Below, one piece after another: positions 20,903 through 31,299 of a stretch of 64,000 nt of DNA. Source of the stretch: Hordeum vulgare subsp. vulgare (taxonomy: Eukaryota; Streptophyta; Magnoliopsida; Poales; Poaceae); assembly GCF_904849725.1 (NCBI RefSeq), contig NC_058521.1, positions 564,096,176 to 564,160,175 on the forward strand. The letters are read 5' to 3'. Positions within the stretch are counted from its first letter, which is position 1. Each line of letters opens with the position of its first letter. Under the pieces are notes generated by a model. That model made no database searches. It saw only the letters and a program-made list of their open reading frames with translations, and was not told where the DNA came from. Made by a program: the position numbers and the translations under genes.

Positions 20903-22500
20903 TGATACAGCACGAGGAGACCAGCTCGGTTAGGGCAATTTGTCGAACAGGTCGCGCGCGCTCAAGTCCCGTTGGCCACCGGATTTCACACCCTGTGGAT
21001 TCAGAGAAGAAAACAATAGAGTGTGGCATTTGAGCAATGATTCTGAGTGCTGCATGATGAGCAGAGCAAAAATTCATACCCAGTTGGAGTTGAGGAGGAT
21101 CCACACCGAACTCACAGTGGTCAGCGTCGCTGCCTGCTGGTCGCTGCGCTCCCGTCCTGCAGCGCCGCACTGGGAAGACACGGAGCGCCGGGCGATGGAC
21201 GCCACAGCCCGCCGGCCGGTGCGAGCTCCGAGGTCGCCGCCTCGCCGGGGCCCCCTGTCCTGCGACGCTGTCCACTAATCCGCCGCCGCGAGGGCGAGGC
21301 CACCGTCACGAGGGCGAGGGCGTCTCAGCTGCCTGCGTCGTCTCGCCGTCGACCACGCGCGCGGCGCGCCTCATCCAATCTCTCCAAGCCACGGAAAAAA
21401 AAAACATCAAGCAGGCAGCGTTTACAAGGCCCAGGCCGGCCGAGACTACGTGGGCTTTGATGGAAATGGCCCATCAGGCCACGGCCGCACGTCTCCTCGC
21501 ACCGCCGAGCAAAAACAAAAAGAGAGAGAGAAACCAAGCCGCTAAATAAACAATCACGCCACCCACCCCCCCTGGGGAACCCACCAAAAAACCTATTGCT
21601 TTCGAGGAGCAAAAAAATCTAGCCGTTCTTATCTCGTAACCCTTGGATTCATCTGCGCTTGCACTTGCATTTAATAACCTCTCATCATGAACGATCGACA
21701 CCTGTTGTCCTCCTCCTCCCGTCCCCAGCATCACTTTCGACCCACCTGCGTCGGATTGACCCTCAGATGCGCCCCGGTGCCCCTTTCGTCACTTTCTCCC
21801 GCTTTTCCTTCTTTCTTTTCTTTTTCTTTTCCCCACGAGAGGGAAGAAAAGGTGGTAAAAAGGGCCGACCAATGGGTCATCCGACGTGACCTCGTGCCAC
21901 GGCTCGGCCATGCAGTTTCTCTGGCAACTGGCCCCGCGCGCCCTGGAGCTCCGGTTGCACGTACGTACGTACGTACGCAGATCGTTGAAAACTCTCACAG
22001 TCTCACGTCCTCTCGTTCTTCCACGTGTGACTCAGGAAAACGCCGGTGACGGTGAGGATAATATTTTGTTGCACCACTCCTGCGACACAGTCCCCATACA
22101 TATTCTCAAGATAATCTTGGAAGCTTCGTCCCTTCTGAAATCTTGGATCCAGGACCGACGCCAACGTTTGAAAAATCTATTTATATAGTATAATAATGTA
22201 TACAAGTCTACACTGGCAGGCAGCTAGATGTGGCATATACCCCGTATCGTTCTGTTTCGTGCTCCATCAAGTTTTTGCACTGCAAAATGAAAAAAAATAC
22301 TGTATATCCCAAGGCGGCATGGGAACGGATTGGGCTTTCAAACATGCTAGCTGCACAGATTTTTGGACGAAACGATATGAGATACTACACCAGATTGATG
22401 TTGATGATATTAATTTATAAAGAGATAGCTTTTGGATGAGTGCCACTAGGATACAAGCACCCATGCCCCCACACGTGTGTGGGCCCGGCACCCTCTAGTG
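20903..22500. other. uL18 upstream region; GC-rich then A/T-rich, no further gene
   Basis: 21000-21480 is GC-rich and open in several frames, none with recognisable protein content; it most likely holds the promoter and 5' UTR of the uL18 gene on the minus strand. From 21500 the sequence becomes pyrimidine- and A/T-rich. An imperfect GTG/CAC-rich palindrome sits at ~22465-22490. Confidence 0.5.
21959..21977. repeat. ACGT microsatellite
   Basis: Nearly five ACGT units in a row (ACGTACGTACGTACGTACG). Confidence 0.95.
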
Positions 22501-23034
22501 TTGAGTATTTAGATTTGCTTGATAGACATAGATATGGCAGCTACTTTTCAACCACAAAGAAGATTCACTAGAAAAAGAAAAGAGGGCGTAAAGTAAACAA
22601 GAGAACATCACCTCACCACACAATATTGTGTAGTAGTAGTGAGGTATGATAGTAAAAGGCAGAGACGGGGTAGAGAACTTTCTAGAATAGAGAACTCACT
22701 GACATGTACTCGTGTCTCTTGTTGGTTTCGGCAAAGCTTCTTTATGTGAATATTCAGCCTATGAGGTTTTATCTGAATTTCTCTTGTATGGGAGAGTACC
22801 TCACCATGCCGGACAAAGCTTTCTACGAGATAGACCAGAATCTCCAGGGAGCTCTAAATGGGTACATACTATTCATATATTAAAAACTTGTGCGACATCT
22901 AATGTATGCCATAAAGATGGTACTATGAATGATGTAGTAACATAAAGTGATAGTCAAGTTGCTATGTGGTTCTAAAAAGTAACGGTCAAATAAGCATCTA
23001 CCCCGCAAAAAGGAGAATCAAGTAAGCTTCTTAA
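22501..23034. other. Unassigned intergenic sequence
   Basis: No gene seen. CACTAGAAAAAG at ~22565 is reminiscent of CACTA-type ends, and a short palindrome lies at about 22615-22645 (CTCACCACACAATATTGTG), but no partner end was found. Confidence 0.4.
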
Positions 23035-23461
23035 GAACATCGTCAACCGGACACCTCTGTCGACCTCTCATACGTTTGTGGACGCGCCATGATGATGGCC
23101 AAACATAAGAGAATAAAAAAAGTGATTCAACCGGACCCCTCATATCATCCCTATACGTTCGCGTTGTCCGCGAACCCTCATATCCATCTCAAATATAGGA
23201 AGTATATGAGGGCTCGCGGACGCGCCCGGTCAGTTCGTCACGTAGGACGCGAGCCCATCCCAAACCACCATGTCCTTTTTAATTCATTCTTTTTTTTTCT
23301 ATCTCTTCCTCTCCATCAATCACGTGCAAGTGATCGGTCATATGAGGAAGAAGATAAGAACTGTGGCTGCGCGAATGGACAAGTAGGGGACACGCCCGAT
23401 CAACACACGCGTCCACGGACGTTTAGGGGGTCATATTTGCTATGTCCGGCTGTATATGCTT
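23035..23461 (-). mobile_element. Harbinger-type MITE, 427 bp (family M1, copy 1)
   Basis: Flanked by TAA on both sides (23032-23034 and 23462-23464). Ends GAACATCGTCAACCGGAC and, as reverse complement, AAGCATATACAGCCGGACAT share the CAACCGGAC/CAGCCGGAC core. It carries a purine/pyrimidine-rich tract next to CCATCAATCACGTG. The same features appear in reverse order and orientation at 29685-30109, which is almost the same length. No coding capacity. Confidence 0.75.
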
Positions 23462-23464
23462 TAA

Positions 23465-24859
23465 TTGTGACATAATTTGGAATGGAGAACTAATTATCTC
23501 TTATCTTATCTGAACCTACTTCACCATGTCCAACATAGCTTCCTAGCTCCATGTACGCTATGTAGGATGCAAGAAGATAATCCGAAATCTCCAAAGAGGC
23601 CGAAAGCACCAGTATCCATATGTATCCACCAAATTTTAAGGTCAGAGACATTTCAGCTAGTACACCCACTATCATCGTCGCCCACATTAAGCCGTCATCA
23701 TTTGCTACCACCCTCTGCTCCTTGAACCATCACCATGTACCACACGTCGCCGCAAACCTGCTCCTGCTTCCTATCATCCGACCTGCCGTCATTGTTGTCG
23801 CACAAGGGAGCTCGATGAGGGAGGGCCTTGTCTCTACCGCCATCTCCCCTTCCCGAGCTTGCCGAGGAGGCCAACATCACGCACCGCCTGCCCGCCGTTG
23901 TCAACTCCATCTCCGGGGTCATCTGTGCCACATCTTGCCCACTAGATCTCAACCCAAGGCATACTTCCCAAAACTTGTTTATGTTCACAACTATAGCACC
24001 TCGTAGATTCATGTAGATGACATATGATTCGTAATTTGTGTAGGTGTCATCGATGGTAGAAGATTTTTTTCGATGATTCATAGTCATTTTTCTGTTGAGT
24101 CCGAGAATAATTTGTTGGCCGACGAAGAGGAGTAAATTTTGTTAATGGTTGCTCGATGGATGATGGGATGGGAGGAGGTGCAAATTCATCAAACAAGGTT
24201 TGTAATAATACAGTTGAATTGTTTGATGTTGATGCCAAATTGGACTAGCAGAGTTTACATGCAAATAGATAGAAGAAGAAAGATGGAGGTTGTCGTTTTG
24301 ATGACCATGTGTTTCCATGCCACCTCGGCAATCTCCAAAATCTAACAAGTGCGCTCCAAAACATTTTGAGGATTACGGATATGACAACTCTGTTAGAGTT
24401 GTTCTAAGTTTTCAGTGTTCTCGCTAATATAGTTTAGAGAAATACTAAATGTCACATCTTAAGTGAGGTATAGTTTGAAACAGAAGGAGTATACATATCA
24501 ATAGCAAACATCATTTTCGACAAAGAATATAGCCGGCATCAATTTTGGCAAGATAAGGAAGGCATTTGCTGGATTGGAATATTAAATGAAGAATAGACCG
24601 TGGAACGATCAACTAAAGCACAAAAGGCTAAGAAAGTGCTTAAGTCCAGTCCACACTGATTTATGCAGATCGAGCGGGCTAAACAGTTGCGGATTAGGAC
24701 ATCCCAGAAAGGGAAACGTTGGGAGCTCTGCGATGCAAAAGAGGATGTAACAATAAACACAAATAAAACACAGGCCCCGAAATCCAACGCCTCTCTATTT
24801 CATCTTGTTTTGAGCACACGGAGGTCGATCTGTATGAGAAAAAAATTGGAAATCTAATC
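23465..24859. other. Unassigned intergenic sequence
   Basis: No supportable gene. TCTGTTAGAGTTGTTCTAAG at ~24390-24408 looks like the right end of another Harbinger MITE, and AACAGAAGGAGTA near 24480 like the right end of a Stowaway, but I could not find their left ends. Confidence 0.4.
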
Positions 24860-25440
24860 CAAAGCGGGTCCCACCCTGGACTCCACCGGCCCCTGGCCCC
24901 ACACTTTGCTGCCTAGACCTGTCATAAAAAAATACTGTGCTGTGCTTGGGAAGGATCTAGAACACGGCTGGGTGGTGGATGTGCACGGGCACGACGGAGG
25001 AAAAGCGCAGGGTGCCTGGCAACGGCGCGGTCGACATGCAGGCACACGCACAGCCACGCGAAGCTGTGGACCTTGTCCACCGGTCCAGGGGCGCAAAGGT
25101 AAACCAGGCGCCCCTTTCTCTCTCTTTCTTCGCTTGGCACACAAAGCGCGGGCAAAGCCATATGCCGTATGCATACACAGATACACAGTCACGCGCGCGC
25201 ACCACCAAACGAAACAAGGCGCCAGCGCTCGTACGCACGCACGCACGCAGCCCCACAAACCCGCGGGCCATCCACGCCCCGACACCCGTTCTCCTCTACC
25301 TACGCCCCCGCCGAACGCATCTCGGCTCCCAACTCTGCTTTTGTTCTTCCCTTTTGAGTCAGTGAACATTTTGCTTTCTTGTGCCCACGACCTTTTTTGT
25401 ACAGCATGACTTTCCACTGAGGTCACAGACAGAAGCGTAC
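24860..25440. promoter_or_regulatory. GC-rich promoter-like tract without an attached gene
   Basis: Contrasts with A/T-rich surroundings: CACGCGCGCGCACC, an ACGC microsatellite at ~25233-25248 (ACGCACGCACGC), and CT-rich stretches such as CCCCTTTCTCTCTCTTTC, all common in grass 5' regions. No coding exon follows in either direction; the overlapping open frames look like composition artefacts. It may be the remains of a gene's 5' region. Tentative. Confidence 0.3.
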
Positions 25441-25460
25441 CGCGTGAGCAAACAAACGAG

Positions 25461-25545
25461 CTCCCTTCGTTTCATTTTTTACTTCACACATAGTGCTCCT
25501 TAATTTTATGTTAAATTCGTAACACTTATTTTGAGACGGAGGAAA
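25461..25545. mobile_element. Stowaway-like MITE (Tc1/Mariner), degenerate
   Basis: Begins CTCCCTTCGTTTCA and ends ACTTATTTTGAGACGGAGGA, the reverse-complement-related ends typical of grass Stowaway elements (CTCCCTCCGT...). About 85 bases, mutated; the TA target duplication is not clear. Confidence 0.65.
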
Positions 25546-25839
25546 AGTACGTTTTATCTTAAGTCAATCCTCGTAACTAATATTGTAGTTAAAATATGAA
25601 CCCTTGCGTTATCAAATCAAGATTGTTAAGTGCATCAACAAATTATTTTTCATATTATACAACTTCGAAAAATTGCAGATGTTGATACCTTTTAAGAGAG
25701 AAATTTGCCTTTTTAATAGATATTATTCAATTCTTGGCGCGCACATTTACACCTTTTTAGATGAAAATCTTTAATTGATTCTCGCAGTTTACTGACTACC
25801 TTACAAAACCTTCCAGCCAATATTGCTTCTATCATGCTT

Positions 25840-26700
25840 GCGCTTATTTTGTCTGTGTCGCATGATGTTCCCACCATCGATGCGCCCGACGACAGGTTCC
25901 TCGCCCATGGCTCCACTTTCTTCTCGAGGTGCCCCTACTCGTGCTCTTCTCCACTGGCGGAGCTACGGGAAGGCCGAAGTGGCCATGGCCCGCCCAGTCG
26001 ATGCAATCTTCCGCATGAATATGTATTTTTGGCCATGAAATATGATCTCTATAGTTATTTTCTACGGCTGGTCCGTCCAACTTTGTGGGCCAAGCTCCAC
26101 CACTGCTCTTCTCCGACCCCGACATAGACTTCCACGCGGGTTACATTTGGAGCTCCAAAGCCCCAATCAAATTCAAGTTTTTTGGTTGCCTTTGTGTCGA
26201 GACATGTTGAAGACTAAGGCTAACTTTTTACGCAAAACTATCTCCCCCGATTCTTCATGTCACCGATGTAACCATTCCCTCGAGGACGAGCAACACATCT
26301 TGCCATCATGTGTCAGTGTACAACTTACGTTTGGTCCATCCTCGAGCTGTAGATTCCACCCTCCGTTGACCTCATATGGGACACTCACACAGTCACACCC
26401 ATGACGGTTTCAACATCAACATTGGATCAATCGCCGCTCTCATCATTCTCTGGAAGCTCTGGGGCTCTAGGAATGTTCGTGTTTTTCATAACGAGCTCCA
26501 CTCACCTTTAGATTATTCAGAACATCGTATCAGACTTTACTCTATGGATTTTTAGATTTAAGGACCCTATAAGTGAGGAGACTGTCGTGTTTTGGTGCCT
26601 ATACATATCAACTCCTTGTACGTTTTGATGTAACACGCCCGCTGGACCTTGGAATAATATATTTAGATGGGATCCCTCCCCCGCGAAGTTTTTTCAAAAA
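25840..26700 (+). pseudogene. LINE relic with reverse-transcriptase zinc-binding domain
   Basis: Translation of ~26110-26340 gives segments such as MLKTKANFLRKTI and CHRCNHSLEDEQHILPSC, matching the zinc-binding domain found C-terminal to reverse transcriptase in plant non-LTR elements (zf-RVT: aromatic/basic lead-in, CX2C, then H and C). Downstream, in another frame, LIILWKLWGSRNVRVFHNEL (~26430-26490) matches the usual terminal W..RN..VF segment. The element ends near 26690 with CCTCCCCCGCGAAG and a short A-rich run. The reverse-transcriptase core is absent and frameshifts are present, so this is a 5'-truncated dead copy. Confidence 0.65.
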
Positions 26701-26783
26701 ATTACACCAAAGATGCACATAGTGAAGACCAAAGAATTAATGAAAAAACAAAGACAAACCTGTTGCGTACACGGGTCTCGTTA

Positions 26784-27119
26784 GGCCTTGTTTGGTTACA
26801 AGCAAACCAAACCCCAAGTGAAACTAATCCTTGCAGGGATTAGCTTGACCACTTACTGTCACCAATCCTCACTCGTCTCGTTGCCTTTTGTCGTGTATTT
26901 GTTCCACTGATAGGAGAAGATTTTTGCAGGCCCGATTTTTGCAGGCCCGGTGAAAGGAAGTGGATCGAAGTGGCTTGAACAAGGAACATCCACGCTACGG
27001 TTAAAACCAAACAACCAAATTAAAATACATTGGAACAGATCCCGGCTGAAATGAACCACATGGTTTTAGAGGACGATCCCCGGCAATCCACATGGGTTAA
27101 ATCATAACCAAACAAGGCC
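26784..27119. mobile_element. Tourist/Harbinger MITE, 336 bp, perfect ends
   Basis: Perfect 15-base terminal inverted repeats GGCCTTGTTTGGTTA / TAACCAAACAAGGCC and an exact TTA duplication (26781-26783 and 27120-27122). Internal direct repeat GATTTTTGCAGGCCCG twice at ~26919-26948. No coding capacity. The intact ends suggest a relatively recent insertion. Confidence 0.88.
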
Positions 27120-27484
27120 TTAAGAGGAACTAGAAACCCGTTGCGTGAAGAGGATGCTTCATTTCTCATTCTCAAGTTACCCGTCATGAAGTAAATAATC
27201 AGAGGTGTTTCTCCCAACCAACAAACATGTTAGTTGCCAGAAAAGAAGAAGAAAGAAAGCAGAGCCTTTTTTTCCCGCAAAGACAACGAAGAAGAAAGAA
27301 AGCGGAGCTTTCACCCCAAAAAGAGAGACAATTTTCCAAGTACGTAGATGCTATGCAAAGCTGCAAAACTAACTTCCGAAACGTGGTTTACAAGTTAATG
27401 CATGAGCGGAGAACCGTGAGGCTAATTTCTTGATATTAAATTCGGGTACGCCTGTTTTATCCGAAGAAAACAAAAGACATGTTG
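27120..27484. other. Unassigned intergenic sequence
   Basis: A purine-rich stretch (27235-27330) with AAAGAAGAAGAAAGAAAGC-type repeats. No gene seen. Confidence 0.4.
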
Positions 27485-27894
27485 GGCATCTTCAACAGTT
27501 ACTGTCGTAAAAATAGTTTTACAAGGTGTTCATACTTCCTTCGTTTCAAAATAACTCTCTAAAGCTCGTACAAAGTCAAGACACTTATTTTAGGACGGAG
27601 GAAGTATAATTTAGGAGAAGTCCATCACCTCATCGCTCGCTCGTCGAGCGTGATTTTCGATGCGCGGCGGTGGGTGTGATTGGTCGTCAGCGGCAGAGGG
27701 GCAATGCCTATGCCAACGGGACACTTTTACGAGAAGGATCATCTTCTCGTAGATTGAGGAAAAAGCAAATAAATTATATGGGATACCATATTTTTTCACG
27801 TTTATGACAACAGTTGGAGCAATTTTTTGGAAGCCAACTTCCTGTGAGCCACACCTTTTCTTTTTTCGCAGACACGGAACTGTTGGAGATTGTC
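27485..27894. mobile_element. Probable Harbinger MITE hosting a Stowaway
   Basis: Left end GGGCATCTTCAACAGT and right end (reverse complement) GACAATCTCCAACAGT are related inverted repeats. TAA follows the right end (27895-27897); the left flank reads TTG, so the duplication is imperfect or mutated. The Stowaway at 27535-27604 lies inside. Confidence 0.45.
27535..27604. mobile_element. Stowaway MITE, 70 bp
   Basis: CTTCCTTCGTTTCAAAATAA at the left and TTATTTTAGGACGGAGGAAG at the right are near-perfect inverted repeats, flanked by TA on each side (27533-27534 and 27605-27606), as required for Stowaway/Mariner insertion. Confidence 0.85.
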
Positions 27895-27954
27895 TAAAGT
27901 GGCAATGAACAGTGACATAAAAAGATACGAGGGATACATTTTAGCAACCAATAA

Positions 27955-29681
27955 GGCCAACTCCAGCACACGGCCCCACACGGTCCGGCACTGTCCGTTT
28001 GGGGCAAAATGAACAAATCCTACGGCCCAACGCCCGTCGTCCTCGATGCAACTGGTCCGTTTTGTGTCCAAGCCGATCCATTTCCGGCGCAAACATGCGT
28101 CCGATTTGGGTCTTGGCGGACAGCGAGCGGACGCGTTCGAGCCCTCCTCTCGTCCGCATCGGGGACGCGTGGCAGGCGACCACGTACCACCAACTGCCCG
28201 TATTTACCGCGCACGCCCGGTAGGCCCCGCCTGTCATCCACTCAGGCGGGCGGTTGCCGTCCTTCTTAAATGGGGAAGCCGTGGACCGGCACAACACACG
28301 CGCCCACTCCACTGCCTCCTCGGGACCGACATCAAACCCTAGCTCTCCGGCCGCTGACAGCAATGGGGTGGTGGAGCACCGACGGCAAGGGGAAGGGGGC
28401 GCACGACCATGAGGCTGGGTCCTCGTCCGACCGCCGCCGCGCCGTTCTTCTCCTCCGCGACGGCCTGCTCCGGCAGCCTTCTCCATTGCCCCTCCGGGTG
28501 CCCCGACGCGCTCCCGGCAATACGCCAATGCGGATGTGTGCCGCCGCTATTGGGAGACAAGGACGCCGCTCCCCTGGAGCGACATCCACTTGCTAAACAA
28601 TTGGCACCTCTCTGTTGATCGGGTGACTATCCCGTCGGTGCCAACGAGCGGCCATGCCCGCCGCGACGAGATCCAACGCCGCCTCCCCGATGACCTCTAC
28701 TACGACCCGAGGTACGCCGTGGATTCTCCTCTGTGGGACACTTGGTTCGCGACGAGCACGATGTGCGGCGCGCGTCCTGCTTTGCCGGTGAACTCAACAG
28801 CCTATGGCGGGCACGTGCGCAGCACCGGCCGCGCCCTCCAAGCCCTTCCCAGGTGCGTGGGTGCGCGGCCAGACGCCGACCCCGTCGCCGTCGCCCTCTC
28901 CGTCGCCACCACCACCTCCTCGCATGGCCGAAGAGGAGGAGGCCCGGCTCGTCCAGCGTGTCATGGAAGATTCCATGAACATGTATGATGAGCGCCACTG
29001 GGTGGGGCTGGCGGAGATGATGACCCTCTCCATAGCCGGCGACGTGGCCATCCCGTGGCGGTGAAGGAGGAGGTGCACGAGGAGCAGCCATTGGCCGCGT
29101 TCCCCCCCAGAGCTGGTGGGCCAGCGTTGTACGTGGTCGTGCACGGCCACGGAGATGGCCGAGGGAGTGGGGGGCGAGCCTTGGCGCCCCACGCCGCTGC
29201 GGTCACCGGAGCGCGAGTCTTCGCCGTGCGGGGAGGTGGTGCAGGCCCCGCCAACGCCGTCAATCTTCCAGGGGTCGCCGGCCCACCTCTGGACGATGCC
29301 GCCGTACATTGACCTCACCGGCGACGATGACGACAACGGCGGCGCCTGAAGATGGCGACGGGCACGGCAACACCGGATGGGCGCGACACATTTTATCTGT
29401 TTTTTTATATTATGTTAATTAAGGTCGATGGCCGTGTGGGCTGTTGAATAATGTTTTTATTAATATATAGTTATTAATGTTTGCATTTTATTTATATTTT
29501 TTTGGCATTTTTTTGTTTATTCCAATTTTTTTAAATGTCGGATGATTTGGGGTGCGGCTGCGCATTGGGCGCACTGACCCGGCCACAGATCGATCCGGAC
29601 ACGGGCAGCCCCATTGTCACCCCAAACGGACATATTCCGGCCCAAGGGACGTCCGGATGGGGTCGCGCGCTGGAGTTGGCC
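27955..29681 (+). mobile_element. Harbinger-type DNA transposon, 1727 bp, carrying a broken ORF
   Basis: Ends GGCCAACTCCAGCACACG and (right, reverse complement) GGCCAACTCCAGCGCGCGAC, with further similarity inward (TGTCCGTTTGGGG on both arms). TAA duplicated at 27952-27954 and 29682-29684. It contains no recognisable transposase; instead it holds the ORF relic at 28363-29349. Orientation is assigned by that ORF. Superfamily is inferred from the three-base TAA duplication and end sequence. Confidence 0.8.
28363..29349 (+). pseudogene. Broken ORF inside the Harbinger element (MGWWS...PYIDLTGDDD type)
   Basis: The sequence reads as one protein only across frameshifts. In order: MGWWSTDGKGKG (28363 on), then RRYWETRTPLPWSD and SVDRVTIPSVPTSGHARRDE (frame change near 28530), YYDPRYAVDSPLWDTWF (to ~28755), then another frame EHDVRRASCFAGEL, then a Pro-rich run and RLVQRVMEDSMN with DERHWVGLAEMM (~28925-29020), finally PYIDLTGDDDD with a stop at 29347-29349. 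I recognise this combination as a repetitive Triticeae protein-like family found in many genomic copies; its function is unknown to me. A SUMO-interaction-like IDLTGDDDD tail is visible but may be coincidence. At least three frameshifts make this copy non-functional. Confidence 0.65.
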
Positions 29682-29684
29682 TAA

Positions 29685-30109
29685 GAACAGTACATCCGGA
29701 ACTTGCAAATCTGGCCCGTCAAACGCCCGTGAACACGACCGCGCCCGTGAACACGACCGATCAGTGACCGGGCATTTTCATTTTGAACCCTTACTTTTTC
29801 ATCCGTGCATGCATACCTTTAATATTTTTCATTTGCGCGTGATTGATGAAGAAGAAGAGAGAGAAAAAAAATAAGTAAAGAAAGAAAAAAGTTGATCCGG
29901 GTGGGATCGCGTCCTAGGGATCGGGTGTGCACGGACGCGTCTACGAACCGTGATATTGTCCTCATAGATGAAATTGATATGAGAAATGTCAATCAGTTCG
30001 AAAGTTTGAGATGGACATGAAGGGTCTGGCTGGGTGAATTTTTTATGACCGATTAATGACTGGACAGGTTGTTCAGACGTTTGAGATGGGTTTAAGGGGT
30101 CCGGTGCTC
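29685..30109 (+). mobile_element. Harbinger-type MITE, 425 bp (family M1, copy 2)
   Basis: Starts directly after TAA at 29682-29684, which also closes the neighbouring Harbinger element, and is followed by TAA at 30110-30112. The right end, read in reverse, is GAGCACCGGACCCCTT; the left end is GAACAGTACATCCGGAAC. The internal CGTGATTGATGAAGAAGAAG tract and GTTTGAGATGG motifs correspond, in opposite orientation, to the 23035-23461 copy. Confidence 0.75.
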
Positions 30110-30112
30110 TAA

Positions 30113-31089
30113 ATAGCATGTCATGATAGACAGAGTGTGTAAAACTTTGTCCATGCATCCTAACTCGTTTACCCCGGCTGTCCAGCCGCATGCATATCAT
30201 ATCATGGAGGGGAGCCCTTTATTTACCAGTGCGTTCGTAAGAAACACGTGTTCCCTTATCTAAGATAGCCATGAACTAATGCTACATGTTTTTAACTTTA
30301 TTAGCCTGGCAAACAAAAATGGCCCAGACGAGAGAGGGAATTAATAGATGAACCGGACAAAACGAAACGAGAGAACACAAAGCGCCCGGATTCACTACTC
30401 ACCCAGAGAGAAGCTGAGAGCCACATGATAGAATACCAAAGTGCACGCGCTCCTATCGCGCTTTCGGAGCCCATGCGAATGCGCCCACCGTGGAGTGGTG
30501 AAGCGTTGAAGGATGGATAACTAATCACGCCAACCATCCATCCTCAGCCACGAACAAGCTGCCCCATCGAGCTAGTAACTAACCCTCTCGCCGTGCTTCC
30601 CCGGGGAGTTGACAGAAACCGGTTGTTATTTGGGCATCGGCTGTTATTTCACACCTAGTGGCTGGCTAGCTCGACGGTGATGTCTACCCGAACAAACCCT
30701 AGGGGTAGGAGGTAGTACAAAAAAAGAAAACTTGCTCTTCTTCAACTTTACAAGAACAACAACCATAAGTGCTGCTCAAAATTTTAAAGCCGTTTCAAAC
30801 AAGAGACATGCTTCTCGAGGCCTCCTTAAGCCGTTTCAGATTCGAAGAATGATATACCCTTTTTGATACGAAAAATCGTGCATTGAAGCTGCCCAAAGAG
30901 GACACACAACATACAAGGCATTTTCCCTGCAACATCAAGAAGCACCCAGAAAGGCTACCAGAGGAGCCGAAAATGGAAAACAAATGTGCATGCCCACAAC
31001 CAAGTGTTCGATTGCCATGCAAGGGTGTTTGGGAGTGACGTAGGCGCCCAAGCAAGATGGTGGTATGAATAAAAATAACATGACCCTAA
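30113..31089. other. Unassigned intergenic sequence
   Basis: No gene recognised. Several short open stretches lack any family signature. Confidence 0.4.
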
Positions 31090-31200
31090 GAGCATCTACA
31101 ACTAGACCTTGCTAATACAGATCCTCATACGTCGGCGGACACGTCCGGTCGTGTCCGCTGACACTGACCGGGCGCCTCATTTGTTATCTTTCACATCCGT
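31090..31200 (+). mobile_element. Left-end fragment of a Harbinger MITE related to family M1
   Basis: After TAA (31087-31089) the sequence GAGCATCTACAACTAGACC, followed by GGACACGTCCGGTCGTGTCC and GACCGGGCGC text, matches the usual left end of this MITE group. The right end was not found; the element runs into the Gypsy gag relic. Confidence 0.5.
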
Positions 31201-31299
31201 GTCCTCATATCCACACAACCCATGCAACGCTACTTAAAGAAAGTAGATCAATATAGTTCATCGGATCAGATTGTATCGCCAAACGAAAGGAGCATAATT

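Noticed and set aside
20823..21460. Several long open frames on both strands upstream of uL18
   Set aside because: GC-rich composition effect; no domain, no splice-consistent continuation into uL18.
22443..22500. Imperfect palindrome around CCCCCACACGTGTGTGGGC, considered as a MITE
   Set aside because: Too short, no target duplication, no internal sequence.
22565..22580. CACTAGAAAAAG as a CACTA transposon end
   Set aside because: No matching inverted end or three-base duplication found.
24854..25426. 190- and 167-codon overlapping frames on opposite strands
   Set aside because: Low-complexity GC-rich tract, mutually antisense, Cys/Arg/Pro-rich without family signature.
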